A program made the position numbers and the translations under genes. A DNA stretch of 64,000 bases from Streptomyces sp. TRM68367 (GTDB taxonomy: Bacteria; Actinomycetota; Actinomycetes; Streptomycetales; Streptomycetaceae): positions 30,979 through 94,978 of the forward strand of contig NZ_JACTVI010000026.1 in the NCBI RefSeq assembly GCF_014495685.1, given 5' to 3'. A model generated the notes under the pieces. It was not told the DNA's origin and searched no databases. It saw only the letters and a program-made list of their open reading frames with translations. This document shows, piece after piece, positions 43,135-51,748 of the stretch. Position 1 is the first letter of the stretch. Each line of letters opens with the position of its first letter.

Positions 43135-44294
43135 CGGGCGCTCACCGCTTTCTGACGGTGCTCGGCGGGCAGTGCCCAGGGGGCGCCCAGCTCGGCGTAG
43201 AGGGAGAGGGTGTCGGCGGCGGCCGCCACAAGTCCGTCGATGCCGTGGACGACCCTGCGGTTCTCGGCGGGGATCCGGTGCCAGGTGCCCGCCGGCAGCG
43301 GGGCCGGGTCGGGGGCCCGCCGGATCGCCTCCACGACCTTCATGAAGGCGCCGGTCGCGTCCGGGGTGACCAGCAGGCCGGCCCCGGTGGTGAGGTGCGC
43401 GACGAGGTTCTCCAGCAGGTCTGTGCGGCCGTACTCGTACTCCTCCGGGCCGTGCCCGGCGCGCTGGAGCAGCACCCGGTCCTGCTTGTACCAGAGGGTG
43501 ATCCGGCCGCTGCTGCCGTGCAGGAGGACGTACGGCTCGTCCGCCCGCTCCGCGCACAGCGTCGCGGCGACGGTGACCGGGTGGCCCGGCACGGTGGTGA
43601 TGCGGACGCAGGAGGTGTCGTCGGACTCGATGGCGTTGGCGCGCAGCAGCTCGGTCTCGATGGCGGCGACGTCCTCGGCGCGGCTGGTGCCGCCCAGGGC
43701 GAGGGCGGTGGCGACGGCGTGGGCGAGCGGGTTGGTCAGCGCCCCGTCGATCACGTCGACGCCGTTCAGGCGGCGCTTGCCCGCCCAGGGCGCGCGCCGG
43801 AAGTAGTCCTCGTCGCGCACCCAGGCCCCGGCTCCGCCGAGCCCGACCAGCTCGCCGATCGCCCCCTGCGCGACCAGCTCCCGGATCGCGGGCAGGGCGT
43901 GCGAGCCCAGCGACTGGAACCCGATCTGGCAGGCGACCCCGGCCGCGGCGACCCCGTCGGCCATCCGCCGGAACTCGGCGTACGACGGCGCCGGGGGCTT
44001 CTCCAGCAGGATGTGGACGCCTTTGGCCGCGGCGGTGAGCGCCAGGTCGGTGTGGGTCGGGATCGGCGTGCAGATGACGGCGATCCGGGCGCCGGTGGAC
44101 TCCAGCAGGGCGCCGAAGTCGGCGGACTGCTCGGGCCTGCCCAGGCCCTTCAGCTCCTCCTCTGTCAGCGGTGTCAGCTCGCAGATGCCGACCAGGCGGA
44201 CCAGGCCCCTGTCCTGGAGGCGGCGGATGTTGGCGAGATGCCAGCGGCCGTGGCCCCGCGCGCCGGCGAGGACGACGGGCAGTGGTGTGCTCAT
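43131..44294 (-). CDS. Gfo/Idh/MocA-family NAD(P)-dependent oxidoreductase
   Basis: The 387-residue protein has an N-terminal Rossmann domain: PVVLAGARGHGRWHLANIRR with the nucleotide loop, GARIAVICTPIPTHTDLALT, and GVHILLEKPPAPSYAEFRRM with the family EKP motif. The C-terminal domain shows LGGAGAWVRDEDYFRRAPWA and GALTNPLAHAVATALALGGT. It probably oxidises or reduces a pectin-derived sugar or sugar acid; a galacturonate or arabinose-type substrate is plausible but not shown. It overlaps the upstream pectate lyase and downstream PmoA-like gene by 4 bp each. Confidence 0.9.
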   Translation of the reverse strand: MSTPLPVVLAGARGHGRWHLANIRRLQDRGLVRLVGICELTPLTEEELKGLGRPEQSADFGALLESTGARIAVICTPIPTHTDLALTAAAKGVHILLEKPPAPSYAEFRRMADGVAAAGVACQIGFQSLGSHALPAIRELVAQGAIGELVGLGGAGAWVRDEDYFRRAPWAGKRRLNGVDVIDGALTNPLAHAVATALALGGTSRAEDVAAIETELLRANAIESDDTSCVRITTVPGHPVTVAATLCAERADEPYVLLHGSSGRITLWYKQDRVLLQRAGHGPEEYEYGRTDLLENLVAHLTTGAGLLVTPDATGAFMKVVEAIRRAPDPAPLPAGTWHRIPAENRRVVHGIDGLVAAAADTLSLYAELGAPWALPAEHRQKAVSAR

Positions 44295-45598
44295 GGGATC
44301 CTCCCCGAGCCCGCGCCGCGTGCGACCTCTTTGTCGGCCCGTGCGGCGCTGTCGATCGTTCCGTGGAGGGTGGGTGTCCAGCCCACGTCGGCCGTCAGGT
44401 CGCGCTCGCTGCCCGAGTTGTAGGCGTTGTAGATGGCGAGCAGGTCGACCGGATAGCCGTTGAAGAGGCTGCCGGACTGGTGCAGGGCGCTGCCGTTCCA
44501 GCTCTTGACCAGGTCGGCGACCTCGACGTGGCCGGGTGTGGTGAAGGCGTTGTTCTCGGCGTGGATCGCCGACTCGGTGCCGACGCCGATCGAGTAGCGG
44601 TAGTCGTGGGCGTCGTCCGGGACGACGTACCGGTTGTTGTAGAGGTGCACCTGGCCGAAGCGGACCCGCGGGGCGCGCTGGACGAGGGACTCGAACGCGT
44701 TGTGGTGCAGGGTGACCCGGAGCTTGCCGCGATCGCCGGTGGCCGAGTCGCTGCTGCCGATCAGCATCGCCTTGTCATGGCCGGAGAGCCGGCTCCAGGA
44801 GACGGTGACCAGGTCGGAGGCGTTTGTGATGTCCAGCAGCCCGTCGTGGCGCAGGTAGTTGCGGCCGAAGTAGGTGGGCTCCTTCTCGTCCGGGTGGCCC
44901 TTGTCGGAGAGCGTGACGTGGTCGACCCACACGTGGGTGGCGCCGCTCAGCCAGATGTTGTCGTAGGCCGTCTTGAAGTCGCCGAGGCCGCCGGAGTTGG
45001 GCTGCCAGACCGGGAAGCAGTCGTAGGCGTCCCGGATGTCGAGGTTGCGGATGATGACATTGTCCGCGTCCTTGACCCGGAGGCTGGCGCCCTTGAGGAC
45101 GGCTGTGTTTGTGGAGTCACCCAGGCCGACGATCGTGGTGTTGGAGCCGACGGGCAGCACGACTCGCTCCGCCTGCCTGGCCGCCGACGCCCGGCGGGCT
45201 TCCTCCTGCGGGCCGCTGGGCTTGGCAGAGCCCCAGGTGCGGGGGTCGTAGGCGGCCAGGTACTTCTGCAGGCTGTAGCCGTCGGTGGCGTAGTCGGCGC
45301 AGTCCAGGCGGTCGCCGTCGTCGTCGGTGTTGGCGTCGATCGTCCCGGCGATCTTGATGATCTTCGGGGTGTCGCTGCCGCCGTCGAGGGCGCGGACCAG
45401 CCCGGCCCGGTCGGTCACCGTGAACACGTGGGCGTCGTCGGCGGCGGAACCCCCCGTGGTACCACCGTCGGCCGCGGCCCAGCCGTCGTCCGGCGCCAGG
45501 GTCTCCCGGCCGATGTCGCGTGCCTCGGCGCCGGCCGGAGTGCTGAGCGCGAGCCCCAACAGCCCTGCGACAACCGCGAGTTGAATTCCCGCTCTCAC
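44291..45598 (-). CDS. Secreted pectate lyase (PL1), coupled to the ABC permease gene
   Basis: 435 residues from a GTG that overlaps the permease stop (GTGA). The signal peptide is LAVVAGLLGLALSTPAGA. PL1 features are GWAAADGGTTGGSAADDAHV, PKIIKIAGTIDANTDDDGDR, NTTIVGLGDSTNTAVLKGAS, ATHVWVDHVTLSDKGHPDEK, RHDGLLDITNASDLVTVSWS and the catalytic region QRAPRVRFGQVHLYNNRYVV. It is a paralogue of the 34964-36271 lyase. It is unusual for a secreted depolymerase to be translationally coupled between a membrane permease and a cytoplasmic oxidoreductase. Confidence 0.94.
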   Translation of the reverse strand: MRAGIQLAVVAGLLGLALSTPAGAEARDIGRETLAPDDGWAAADGGTTGGSAADDAHVFTVTDRAGLVRALDGGSDTPKIIKIAGTIDANTDDDGDRLDCADYATDGYSLQKYLAAYDPRTWGSAKPSGPQEEARRASAARQAERVVLPVGSNTTIVGLGDSTNTAVLKGASLRVKDADNVIIRNLDIRDAYDCFPVWQPNSGGLGDFKTAYDNIWLSGATHVWVDHVTLSDKGHPDEKEPTYFGRNYLRHDGLLDITNASDLVTVSWSRLSGHDKAMLIGSSDSATGDRGKLRVTLHHNAFESLVQRAPRVRFGQVHLYNNRYVVPDDAHDYRYSIGVGTESAIHAENNAFTTPGHVEVADLVKSWNGSALHQSGSLFNGYPVDLLAIYNAYNSGSERDLTADVGWTPTLHGTIDSAARADKEVARGAGSGRIP

Positions 45599-46491
45599 CC
45601 CTTCACCGCCCCAGCGCTGAAGCCGGTGATCAGCCACTTCTGGATGAAGGCGAACACGATCACCACGGGGACGGCCGCGATGATGCCGCCCGCGGCGAGC
45701 GCGCCCAGGTCCACGCTGTCCGCGCCCATCAGGGTGTTGAGGCCGACCGGGATCGTCTGCTTGTCCTGGTTGTTGAGGAACATCAGGGCGAACAGGAAGT
45801 GGTTCCAGGAGTGCACGAAGGCGAAGGAGCCGACGGCGATCAGACCCGGCCGCAGCAGCGGCAGGACGACGACCCGGAAGGCCTTCATCCGGTTGCAGCC
45901 GTCCACCCAGGCCGCCTCCTCCAGGGAGTACGGCACGTTCTTGATGAAGTTGCTGATCAGGATCATCGACAGCGGCAGCTGGAAGACCGTCTCGGCGATG
46001 ATGACGCTGCCCAGCGAGTTGATCATCTGGAGCTCGGCGAAGATCTCGAACAGCGGGACCAGCAACAGCGCGCCCGGCACGAACTGCGAGCACAGCAGGG
46101 CCAGCATGAACGCGTTCTTGACCTTGAAGTTGAACCGGGCGAGGGCGTAGCCGCCGGCCAGCGCGACCAGCGTCGTCATGACCAGGGTGGCGACGCCGAC
46201 GAGCACACTGTTCTGGAAGTAGGTGCCGAAGCTCCGCTCCGTCCACACCTTCTCGAAGTGCTCGAAGGTGATCGGCCAGGGCACGAGCGAGGTCGAACCG
46301 GAGGGGCGCAGCGAGAACAGCAGGATCCAGTAGAACGGGATCAGGGTGAAGACGAGGTAGAGGGACAGCGGCAGGTAGATCTGCCAGCGGGGGGCCTCGT
46401 CCCAGGCGCGGCGCCGCTTCGCCGGCCGCGGCGGTTCGGGAGTGACGCGCGCGGGGGCGGGCGCCACCTGTGTGGCTTCCTTGACGCTCAC
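45595..46491 (-). CDS. Sugar ABC transporter permease (MalG type), pectin-island
   Basis: This 298-residue permease starts at a GTG overlapping the preceding stop. A charged N-terminus is followed by IYLPLSLYLVFTLIPFYWIL and further hydrophobic segments; the ATPase-contact EAA loop is EAAWVDGCNRMKAFRVVVLP. The end AFIQKWLITGFSAGAVKG is typical. With the next gene upstream it forms the membrane part of an oligosaccharide importer. The pectate lyase start lies within its stop. Confidence 0.94.
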   Translation of the reverse strand: MSVKEATQVAPAPARVTPEPPRPAKRRRAWDEAPRWQIYLPLSLYLVFTLIPFYWILLFSLRPSGSTSLVPWPITFEHFEKVWTERSFGTYFQNSVLVGVATLVMTTLVALAGGYALARFNFKVKNAFMLALLCSQFVPGALLLVPLFEIFAELQMINSLGSVIIAETVFQLPLSMILISNFIKNVPYSLEEAAWVDGCNRMKAFRVVVLPLLRPGLIAVGSFAFVHSWNHFLFALMFLNNQDKQTIPVGLNTLMGADSVDLGALAAGGIIAAVPVVIVFAFIQKWLITGFSAGAVKG

Positions 46492-47420
46492 TTCTCGCCT
46501 CCGAACTTGCTCAGCCGCAGATAGACCATCGAGCAGAAGAGCAGGATCACGAACGCGACCGTGGTCAGGGCCGACGCGTAGCCGAAGTCGTGCGCGTCGA
46601 CGGAGGTGTTGGCGATGTACAGCGGCAGGGTCGTGGTCACGCCCGCCGGTCCGCCGCCGGTCAGCGTGTAGAGCAGGTCGACGTTGTTGAACTCCCACAC
46701 CGCGCGCAGCAGCGTGGACAGGATGATCGCGTCCTTCAGGTGCGGCAGCGTGATGTGCCAGAACTGCTTGATCCGGCTCGCCCCGTCCACCTCAGCGGCC
46801 TCGTACAGGTCCTTCGAGACGGACTGGAGGTCGGCGAGGATGAGGATCGCGAAGAACGGCACACCGCGCCACAGGTCGGCGACGACCGCCGCCGAGAACA
46901 CGGTGGAGGTGTCCGACAGCAAGCTGGTGCCGTAGGAGCCGATGCCCATGTCGGCGAGGTAACGCGTGATGCCCGTCTGGGAGTTGTACAGCAGCACCCA
47001 GATCGCGGAGGTCAGCACGCCGGAGACGGCCCACGGCGAGAAGACCATGGCGCGGCCCAGACCGCGGCCCACGAAGGTCTGGTTGACGATGAGGGCCAGC
47101 GCGAGACCGAACAGCAACTGGAGTCCGACCTCGACGACGACCCACTTGGCGCTGAAGACGAGGGTGTCGTAGAAGAGGTCGTCCTTGGTGAAGATCTGGA
47201 CGAAGTTGTCGAAGCCCGCGTAGCCGTTGCGCCACGGTTTGGTGGGGTTGTAGTTCTGCAGGCTGTAGTAGAAGACGCTGATGACCGGGTACGCGATGAA
47301 GCCCAGCATCAGCAGGGCCGCCGGAGCGATCAGCAGGTACGGGAGCCTGCGCGGTGTGGCGGAGGCACGGCGCCGCCGGGGTGGCGCGGGCGGTTTCGCC
47401 ACGGCTGCGGCTTGGGCCAT
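46488..47420 (-). CDS. Sugar ABC transporter permease (MalF type), pectin-island
   Basis: 310 residues from an ATG at 47420 with a GGAGAACAGG site. About six membrane segments (YLLIAPAALLMLGFIAYPVI onward) and the EAA loop EAAEVDGASRIKQFWHITLP are visible. It is the first gene of a six-gene, minus-strand operon in which every junction is a 4-bp overlap: permease, permease, pectate lyase, Gfo/Idh, PmoA-like, GH43. No ATPase is encoded; a shared MsiK-like ATPase is expected. Confidence 0.94.
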   Translation of the reverse strand: MAQAAAVAKPPAPPRRRRASATPRRLPYLLIAPAALLMLGFIAYPVISVFYYSLQNYNPTKPWRNGYAGFDNFVQIFTKDDLFYDTLVFSAKWVVVEVGLQLLFGLALALIVNQTFVGRGLGRAMVFSPWAVSGVLTSAIWVLLYNSQTGITRYLADMGIGSYGTSLLSDTSTVFSAAVVADLWRGVPFFAILILADLQSVSKDLYEAAEVDGASRIKQFWHITLPHLKDAIILSTLLRAVWEFNNVDLLYTLTGGGPAGVTTTLPLYIANTSVDAHDFGYASALTTVAFVILLFCSMVYLRLSKFGGEK

Positions 47421-47505
47421 GACCTGTTCTCCGTTCTCGTGCGTCGTGCGTGCGTCGTGCTTGCTTGGTGCTCTCTCGGTGATCTCTCGGTGCTCCCTCT
47501 GGGGT

Positions 47506-47516
47506 GAAGCGCTTTC
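47506..47516. promoter_or_regulatory. LacI-type operator-like site upstream of the pectin operon
   Basis: GAAGCGCTTTC, with the symmetric core AAGCGCTT (47507-47514), lies 86 bp before the first permease start. It closely matches the GAAAGCGCTTTC half-site pattern used by LacI/GalR regulators. The LacI regulator encoded at 62643-63689 is a candidate binder, although it lies 15 kb away. Confidence 0.5.
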
Positions 47517-47559
47517 CGTGCGGTCGTGCGACGGCCAGGGAGAGTTACGGCCGTGGGGG

Positions 47560-49293
47560 TCAGCCCGCGTACGGGTCCTGCACCTTGCCCGGCCGGGCAA
47601 GGAACTCGAAGTCGCAGCCGGTGTCGGCCTGGGTGATCTGCTCGTTGTAGAGCGCGCCGTAGCCACGCTCGTACTGCGTGGGCGGCGGGGCCCACTGCGC
47701 CCTGCGCCGCTCCAACTCCTCGTCGTCCACGTTGAGTCGAAGGGTGCGCGACCCGACGTCCAGGGTGATCGAGTCGCCCGTGCGCACCAGCGCGAGCGGT
47801 CCGCCGACGTACGACTCGGGCGCCACGTGCAGGACGCACGCGCCGTAACTGGTGCCGCTCATCCGGGCGTCGGAGATCCGCACCATGTCCCGCACGCCCT
47901 GCTTGAGCAGGTAGTCCGGCAGGGGCAGCATCCCGTACTCGGGCATGCCCGGACCGCCCTTGGGACCGGCGCCCCGCAGCACGAGCACGTGGTCGGGGGT
48001 GATGCCCAGCTCCGGGTCGTTGATGGTGCGCTGCATGGTCCTGTAGTCGTCGAAGACGACCGCGGGACCGGTGTGCTTGAGCAGGCGCTGCTCGGCGGCG
48101 ATGTGCTTGATGACGGCGCCGTCCGGGCAGAGGTTGCCGCGCAGGACGGCGACCCCGCCCTCGCTCGCGACCGGGGTGTCCCGGGGCCGGATGACGTCGT
48201 CGTTGTGCACCTGCGCGCCGGCGATCTGCTCGCGCAGCGTGTCGTACGAGACGGTGGGCCGGTCCAGGTGCAGCAGGTCCGAGATCCGGGACAGGAACCC
48301 GGGCAGGCCGCCCGCGAAGTGGAAGTCCTCCATCAGGTACGTCTGGCCGCCGGGCCGGACGTTGGCCAGCACCGGGACCGTGCGGGCGATGCGGTCGAAG
48401 TCGTCCAGGCTGAGCCGGACGCCCGCGCGGCCCGCCATGGCGATCAGGTGGATGACGGCGTTGGTGGAGCCGCCGAGGCCGAGGACGGTCGTCACCGCGT
48501 CGTCGAAGGCGTCGGCGGTGAGGATGTCGTTCAGCTTCCGGTCCCGGTGGACCAGGTCGACGCTCGTCCTGCCCGCCTTGGCGGCCATCCGGTCGTGCCC
48601 GGAGTCGACGGCCGGGATGCTGGAGGCGCCCGGCACGGTCACGCCGAGGGCTTCGGCGGCGGCGGTCAGTGTGGAGGCCGTCCCCATCGTCATGCAGTGG
48701 CCGGGCGAACGGGCCAGGCCGCTCTCCAGTTCCTGCATCTCGCAGTCGCCGATGGCGCCGGCCCGCTTGTCGTCCCAGTACTTCCACATGTCGGTGCCGG
48801 AGCCGAGGACCTCGCCCCGCCAGTGGCCCGGCAGCATGGGCCCGGCCGGGACGAACACGGCCGGCAGGTTCACGGACGCGGCCCCCATGAGCAGGGCGGG
48901 CGTGGACTTGTCGCAGCCGCCCATCAGCACCGCCCCGTCGACCGGGTACGAGCGCAGCAGCTCCTCGGTCTCCATCGCGAGCATGTTGCGGTAGAGCATC
49001 GGGGTGGGCTTCTGGAAGGTCTCGCTGAGCGTGGAGACCGGGAACTCGAGCGGGAAGCCCCCGGCCTGCCACACTCCGCGCTTCACGGCCTGCGCGCGCT
49101 CGCGCAGGTGGACGTGGCAGGGGTTGATGTCGGACCAGGTGTTGAGGATCGCGATGACCGGCTTGCCCAGGTGTTCCTCGGGCAGATAGCCGAGCTGGCG
49201 GGTGCGGGCGCGGTGGCTGAAGGAGCGCAGCCCGTCGGTCCCGTACCACTGGTGGCTTCTGAGCTCTTCGGGGCGCTTTTCCGGCGCGTTCAT
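47560..49293 (-). CDS. IlvD/Edd-family sugar-acid dehydratase
   Basis: The 577-residue dehydratase is of the arabonate/xylonate/galactonate-type group. The three iron-sulfur cluster Cys lie in NTWSDINPCHVHLRERAQAV, VLMGGCDKSTPALLMGAASV and SPGHCMTMGTASTLTAAAEA. The end reads RRRAQWAPPPTQYERGYGAL, typical of L-arabonate dehydratase relatives. It removes water from an aldonic acid to give a 2-keto-3-deoxy acid. It overlaps the DHDPS-family gene by 4 bp, and both follow the GntR gene. L-arabonate, released from pectin arabinans, is a reasonable substrate, but aldarates cannot be excluded. Confidence 0.9.
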   Translation of the reverse strand: MNAPEKRPEELRSHQWYGTDGLRSFSHRARTRQLGYLPEEHLGKPVIAILNTWSDINPCHVHLRERAQAVKRGVWQAGGFPLEFPVSTLSETFQKPTPMLYRNMLAMETEELLRSYPVDGAVLMGGCDKSTPALLMGAASVNLPAVFVPAGPMLPGHWRGEVLGSGTDMWKYWDDKRAGAIGDCEMQELESGLARSPGHCMTMGTASTLTAAAEALGVTVPGASSIPAVDSGHDRMAAKAGRTSVDLVHRDRKLNDILTADAFDDAVTTVLGLGGSTNAVIHLIAMAGRAGVRLSLDDFDRIARTVPVLANVRPGGQTYLMEDFHFAGGLPGFLSRISDLLHLDRPTVSYDTLREQIAGAQVHNDDVIRPRDTPVASEGGVAVLRGNLCPDGAVIKHIAAEQRLLKHTGPAVVFDDYRTMQRTINDPELGITPDHVLVLRGAGPKGGPGMPEYGMLPLPDYLLKQGVRDMVRISDARMSGTSYGACVLHVAPESYVGGPLALVRTGDSITLDVGSRTLRLNVDDEELERRRAQWAPPPTQYERGYGALYNEQITQADTGCDFEFLARPGKVQDPYAG

Positions 49294-50198
49294 ATGGACC
49301 ACCCGGAGGCGATGGCGGCGACCTCGGCGCGCTCGCTCTCGGGCAGCGGCTTGCTCGGCGGGCGCACCTCGCGGAGGCACAGCCCGAGCGAGGCGAGGGC
49401 CTCCTTGACGACGGTGACGTTGTTGGCGGAACCGTCCGCGGCACGCAGCTCCTCGAAGCGGCGGATCTGCTCCCAGACCTTCATGGCGGCCGGGTAGTCG
49501 CCCGACCGGAGCGCTTCGATCATGTTCAGTGAGACGGCCGGGGCGACGTTCACGAGCCCCGAGGTGAAGCCGGTGGCGCCCGCGGAGAAGTAGGAGGGGG
49601 CGTACGGCTCGGCGAGCCCGGCCACCCACACGAACCGCTCAAGGCCCGCGTCCCGCGCGAACGCGGCGAACCGGGCGGCGTCCGGGACGGCGTACTTCAC
49701 GCCGATGACGTTCGGGCAGGAGTCGGCGAGTTCGGCGAGGCGGACGCCGGTCAGGCGCGGGTTGCGGATGTACGGCACGACGCCCAGTTCGGGCACGGCC
49801 TCGGCGATGGCGCGGTGGTAGTCGACCCAGCCGCCCTGGGAGACGTACGGGTGGACGGGCTGGTGGACCATCACCATCTGCGCGCCCAGCGCGCGGGCGT
49901 GCCGCGCGGAGGCGACGGCGGTGAGCACGTCGTGTCCGACCCCGACGAGGATCGCGGCCCGCTCCCCCACCTCGTCGACGGTCAGCTCGGTGACGAGCCG
50001 GCGCTCCTCGGGGGTCAGGGCGTAGAACTCGCCGGTGTTGCCGTTGGGGGTCAGGGTCGTGATCCCACCGTCGAGCAGACGACGCAGCAGGGCCCGGTAG
50101 GTGTCCTGGTCGACGGAGCCGCCCGCGGCGAACGGGGTCACCGGGATCGCCACCACGTCGGCCAGGGCCGCCCGCTGGGTCTCGAACGTCGTAGTCAT
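49290..50198 (-). CDS. DHDPS/NAL-family keto-deoxy sugar acid dehydratase or aldolase
   Basis: The 302-residue TIM-barrel class I enzyme has the DapA-superfamily pattern: VVAIPVTPFAAGGSVDQDTY, TTLTPNGNTGEFYALTPEER, AAILVGVGHDVLTAVASARH, and the Schiff-base Lys in CPNVIGVKYAVPDAARF. Next to an IlvD/Edd dehydratase it probably acts on a 2-keto-3-deoxy acid, either dehydrating it to 2-oxoglutarate semialdehyde (arabonate route) or cleaving it. It is coupled by ATGA overlaps to both the GntR and IlvD genes. Confidence 0.87.
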   Translation of the reverse strand: MTTTFETQRAALADVVAIPVTPFAAGGSVDQDTYRALLRRLLDGGITTLTPNGNTGEFYALTPEERRLVTELTVDEVGERAAILVGVGHDVLTAVASARHARALGAQMVMVHQPVHPYVSQGGWVDYHRAIAEAVPELGVVPYIRNPRLTGVRLAELADSCPNVIGVKYAVPDAARFAAFARDAGLERFVWVAGLAEPYAPSYFSAGATGFTSGLVNVAPAVSLNMIEALRSGDYPAAMKVWEQIRRFEELRAADGSANNVTVVKEALASLGLCLREVRPPSKPLPESERAEVAAIASGWSI

Positions 50199-50863
50199 GC
50201 CTGACCGTCCTCTCCCTGGGCCTCGGTCTCCGCTTCCGGGAAGGCCCGCTCGACGAACGACGCGATGTGGGCGTGCAGGGCGCGCGCCGCGCCGTCCGCA
50301 TCGCCCTCCAGGGCGAGCCGCAGGATGTCCCGGTGCTCGCTGGCCTCCCGCTCCCAGGAGGGGTTGGCGGCCCAGGCGACGGCGGAGACGAGGGCCGCCT
50401 GGTCCCGGACCTCGTCGAGCATCCGGCCGAGCAGCGGGTTGCCGCACGGCAGGTACAGGGCGCGGTGGAACTCCCGGTTGGCGAGCGACCGTTCGGCGGT
50501 GTCGGTGGCGGCGTCGGCGCGGGTCAGCGCGTCACGTGCGGCGTCGAGGGAGGCTCCGCGGCGCACGGCGCGCTTGAGTGCCTCGGGCTCCATCAGCAGC
50601 CGTACGTCGTAGACCTCGCGCGCCATGTCCGCGTCCACCATGCGCACCGTGACGCCCCTGTACTGGCTCATCATGACCAGCCCGGTGCCGGCCAGGGTCT
50701 TGAGCGCCTCCCGCACCGGGGTCTTGGACACCCCGAACTGTGCGGCGAGCTCGGTCTCGACCAGGGCCTGACCCGGAGTCAACTGCCCGGTGAGGATGCG
50801 TCGTTTGATCTCCTCCAGCACGAACTGCGTGCGGGAGGGGATCGGCGTGGGCACAGAGGTCAT
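50195..50863 (-). CDS. GntR-family regulator (FCD/FadR subfamily)
   Basis: The 222-residue regulator has an N-terminal winged helix-turn-helix, QLTPGQALVETELAAQFGVS then KTPVREALKTLAGTGLVMMS. The helical FCD effector domain includes ADMAREVYDVRLLMEPEALK, LANREFHRALYLPCGNPLLG and EREASEHRDILRLALEGDAD; the His residues are those expected to bind a metal and carboxylate ligand. It heads the operon with the DHDPS-like and IlvD/Edd genes and probably represses it until a sugar acid is present. Confidence 0.92.
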   Translation of the reverse strand: MTSVPTPIPSRTQFVLEEIKRRILTGQLTPGQALVETELAAQFGVSKTPVREALKTLAGTGLVMMSQYRGVTVRMVDADMAREVYDVRLLMEPEALKRAVRRGASLDAARDALTRADAATDTAERSLANREFHRALYLPCGNPLLGRMLDEVRDQAALVSAVAWAANPSWEREASEHRDILRLALEGDADGAARALHAHIASFVERAFPEAETEAQGEDGQA

Positions 50864-50900
50864 GCGCGCCTCTCGGATATGGGATCTCGCGTATCGCGTC

Positions 50901-50923
50901 TCATATATGACGTACGAAGTACG
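50901..50923. promoter_or_regulatory. Candidate GntR operator
   Basis: TCATATATGA (50901-50910) is a perfect palindrome and is followed by GTACGAAGTACG. Both lie in the AT-rich 40-60 bp just upstream of the GntR start, where an autoregulated FadR-type operator is expected. Confidence 0.45.
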
Positions 50924-50999
50924 ACTCGTTGAAGGTAGGAGCGCCCCTGTGTTTCGTCAATGCTTCTGACAAAGGAACTTGTGGTTGCCCCGCAGACAC

Positions 51000-51051
51000 G
51001 GGCCGGCCCCGGACGCCTCCGCCGTGCGGCGAAGGTGTCCGGGGCCGGCCC
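51000..51051. terminator. Long hairpin between the GntR and MDMPI genes
   Basis: GGGCCGGCCCCGGAC (51000-51014) pairs exactly with GTCCGGGGCCGGCCC (51037-51051), and three further inner pairs are possible. The 15-bp-plus stem lies just downstream of the MDMPI-family gene stop and should end its transcript. Confidence 0.75.
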
Positions 51052-51062
51052 TCTGCCTGCGA

Positions 51063-51665
51063 TTACGCGGACGGCGTCCAGCCGGGGTCGCGACCGCTGA
51101 GGCCGACCGCGCGCTCCAGGAGCGGGGCGCCGGGCGGGACCGGGACGACGGCGCCGAACATGCCTGCGTCGCGCTCGGCCTCCTCGGCGGCGGCCGACAG
51201 CAGGCCGTACGACGCCTGGAGCGCTGCCGGGTCGGGCGTGTACTCCTGGCCGGTCGCGCGGGCCAGGTCCCAGCCGTGGATCACCAGCTCGTCGGCGGCG
51301 ACGGCACCGGCGACGTCGCCGGGCAGGTCCACGCCGCCCGCGCGGGTCATGCCGGTCCACGCCTTCGGGTCGCGCCACGCGTCGGCGAGCTCGTCGAGCA
51401 CCTTGGGCAGTTCCTCGCGCCAGCCGGGGCCGAGGTCCGGCAGGGCGCTGTCCGGGCTGGTGTCGGTGGTCGCGCCCAGCTCCTTGCGCCCGGCGTCCCG
51501 GAAGGCGACGGCCAGCCCGAGCAGATGGCCGAGCACATGATGCACGGCGTACTCCGGGCACGGCGTCACGCCGCCCAGCTGCTCGTCGGTCACGCCCGCC
51601 GCGAGGCGCGCGACGATCCTGGTCTGCGGTCCGAGGTCGACGGTCGGACGTGTCGTGTCAGTCAT
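51063..51665 (-). CDS. TIGR03086-type MDMPI/DinB metal-binding protein
   Basis: 200 residues from MTDTTRPTVDLG, with GGAG upstream. The family pattern is complete: LGGVTPCPEYAVHHVLGHLL with a metal His, the central AWRDPKAWTGMTRAGGVDLP, and ADELVIHGWDLARATGQEYT with the second His. The C-terminus is FGAVVPVPPGAPLLERAVGL followed by SGRDPGW. These are probable mycothiol-linked or metal-dependent enzymes of unknown substrate. Not functionally linked to its neighbours as far as can be seen. Confidence 0.88.
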   Translation of the reverse strand: MTDTTRPTVDLGPQTRIVARLAAGVTDEQLGGVTPCPEYAVHHVLGHLLGLAVAFRDAGRKELGATTDTSPDSALPDLGPGWREELPKVLDELADAWRDPKAWTGMTRAGGVDLPGDVAGAVAADELVIHGWDLARATGQEYTPDPAALQASYGLLSAAAEEAERDAGMFGAVVPVPPGAPLLERAVGLSGRDPGWTPSA

Positions 51666-51748
51666 GCTCGGCTCCTTTCGCGTCAAGGGGTGGACCGTCG
51701 GCCGTAACGAAACTCATCGCACTGCCGGCGACGGCGGCGGCCCCGGGC

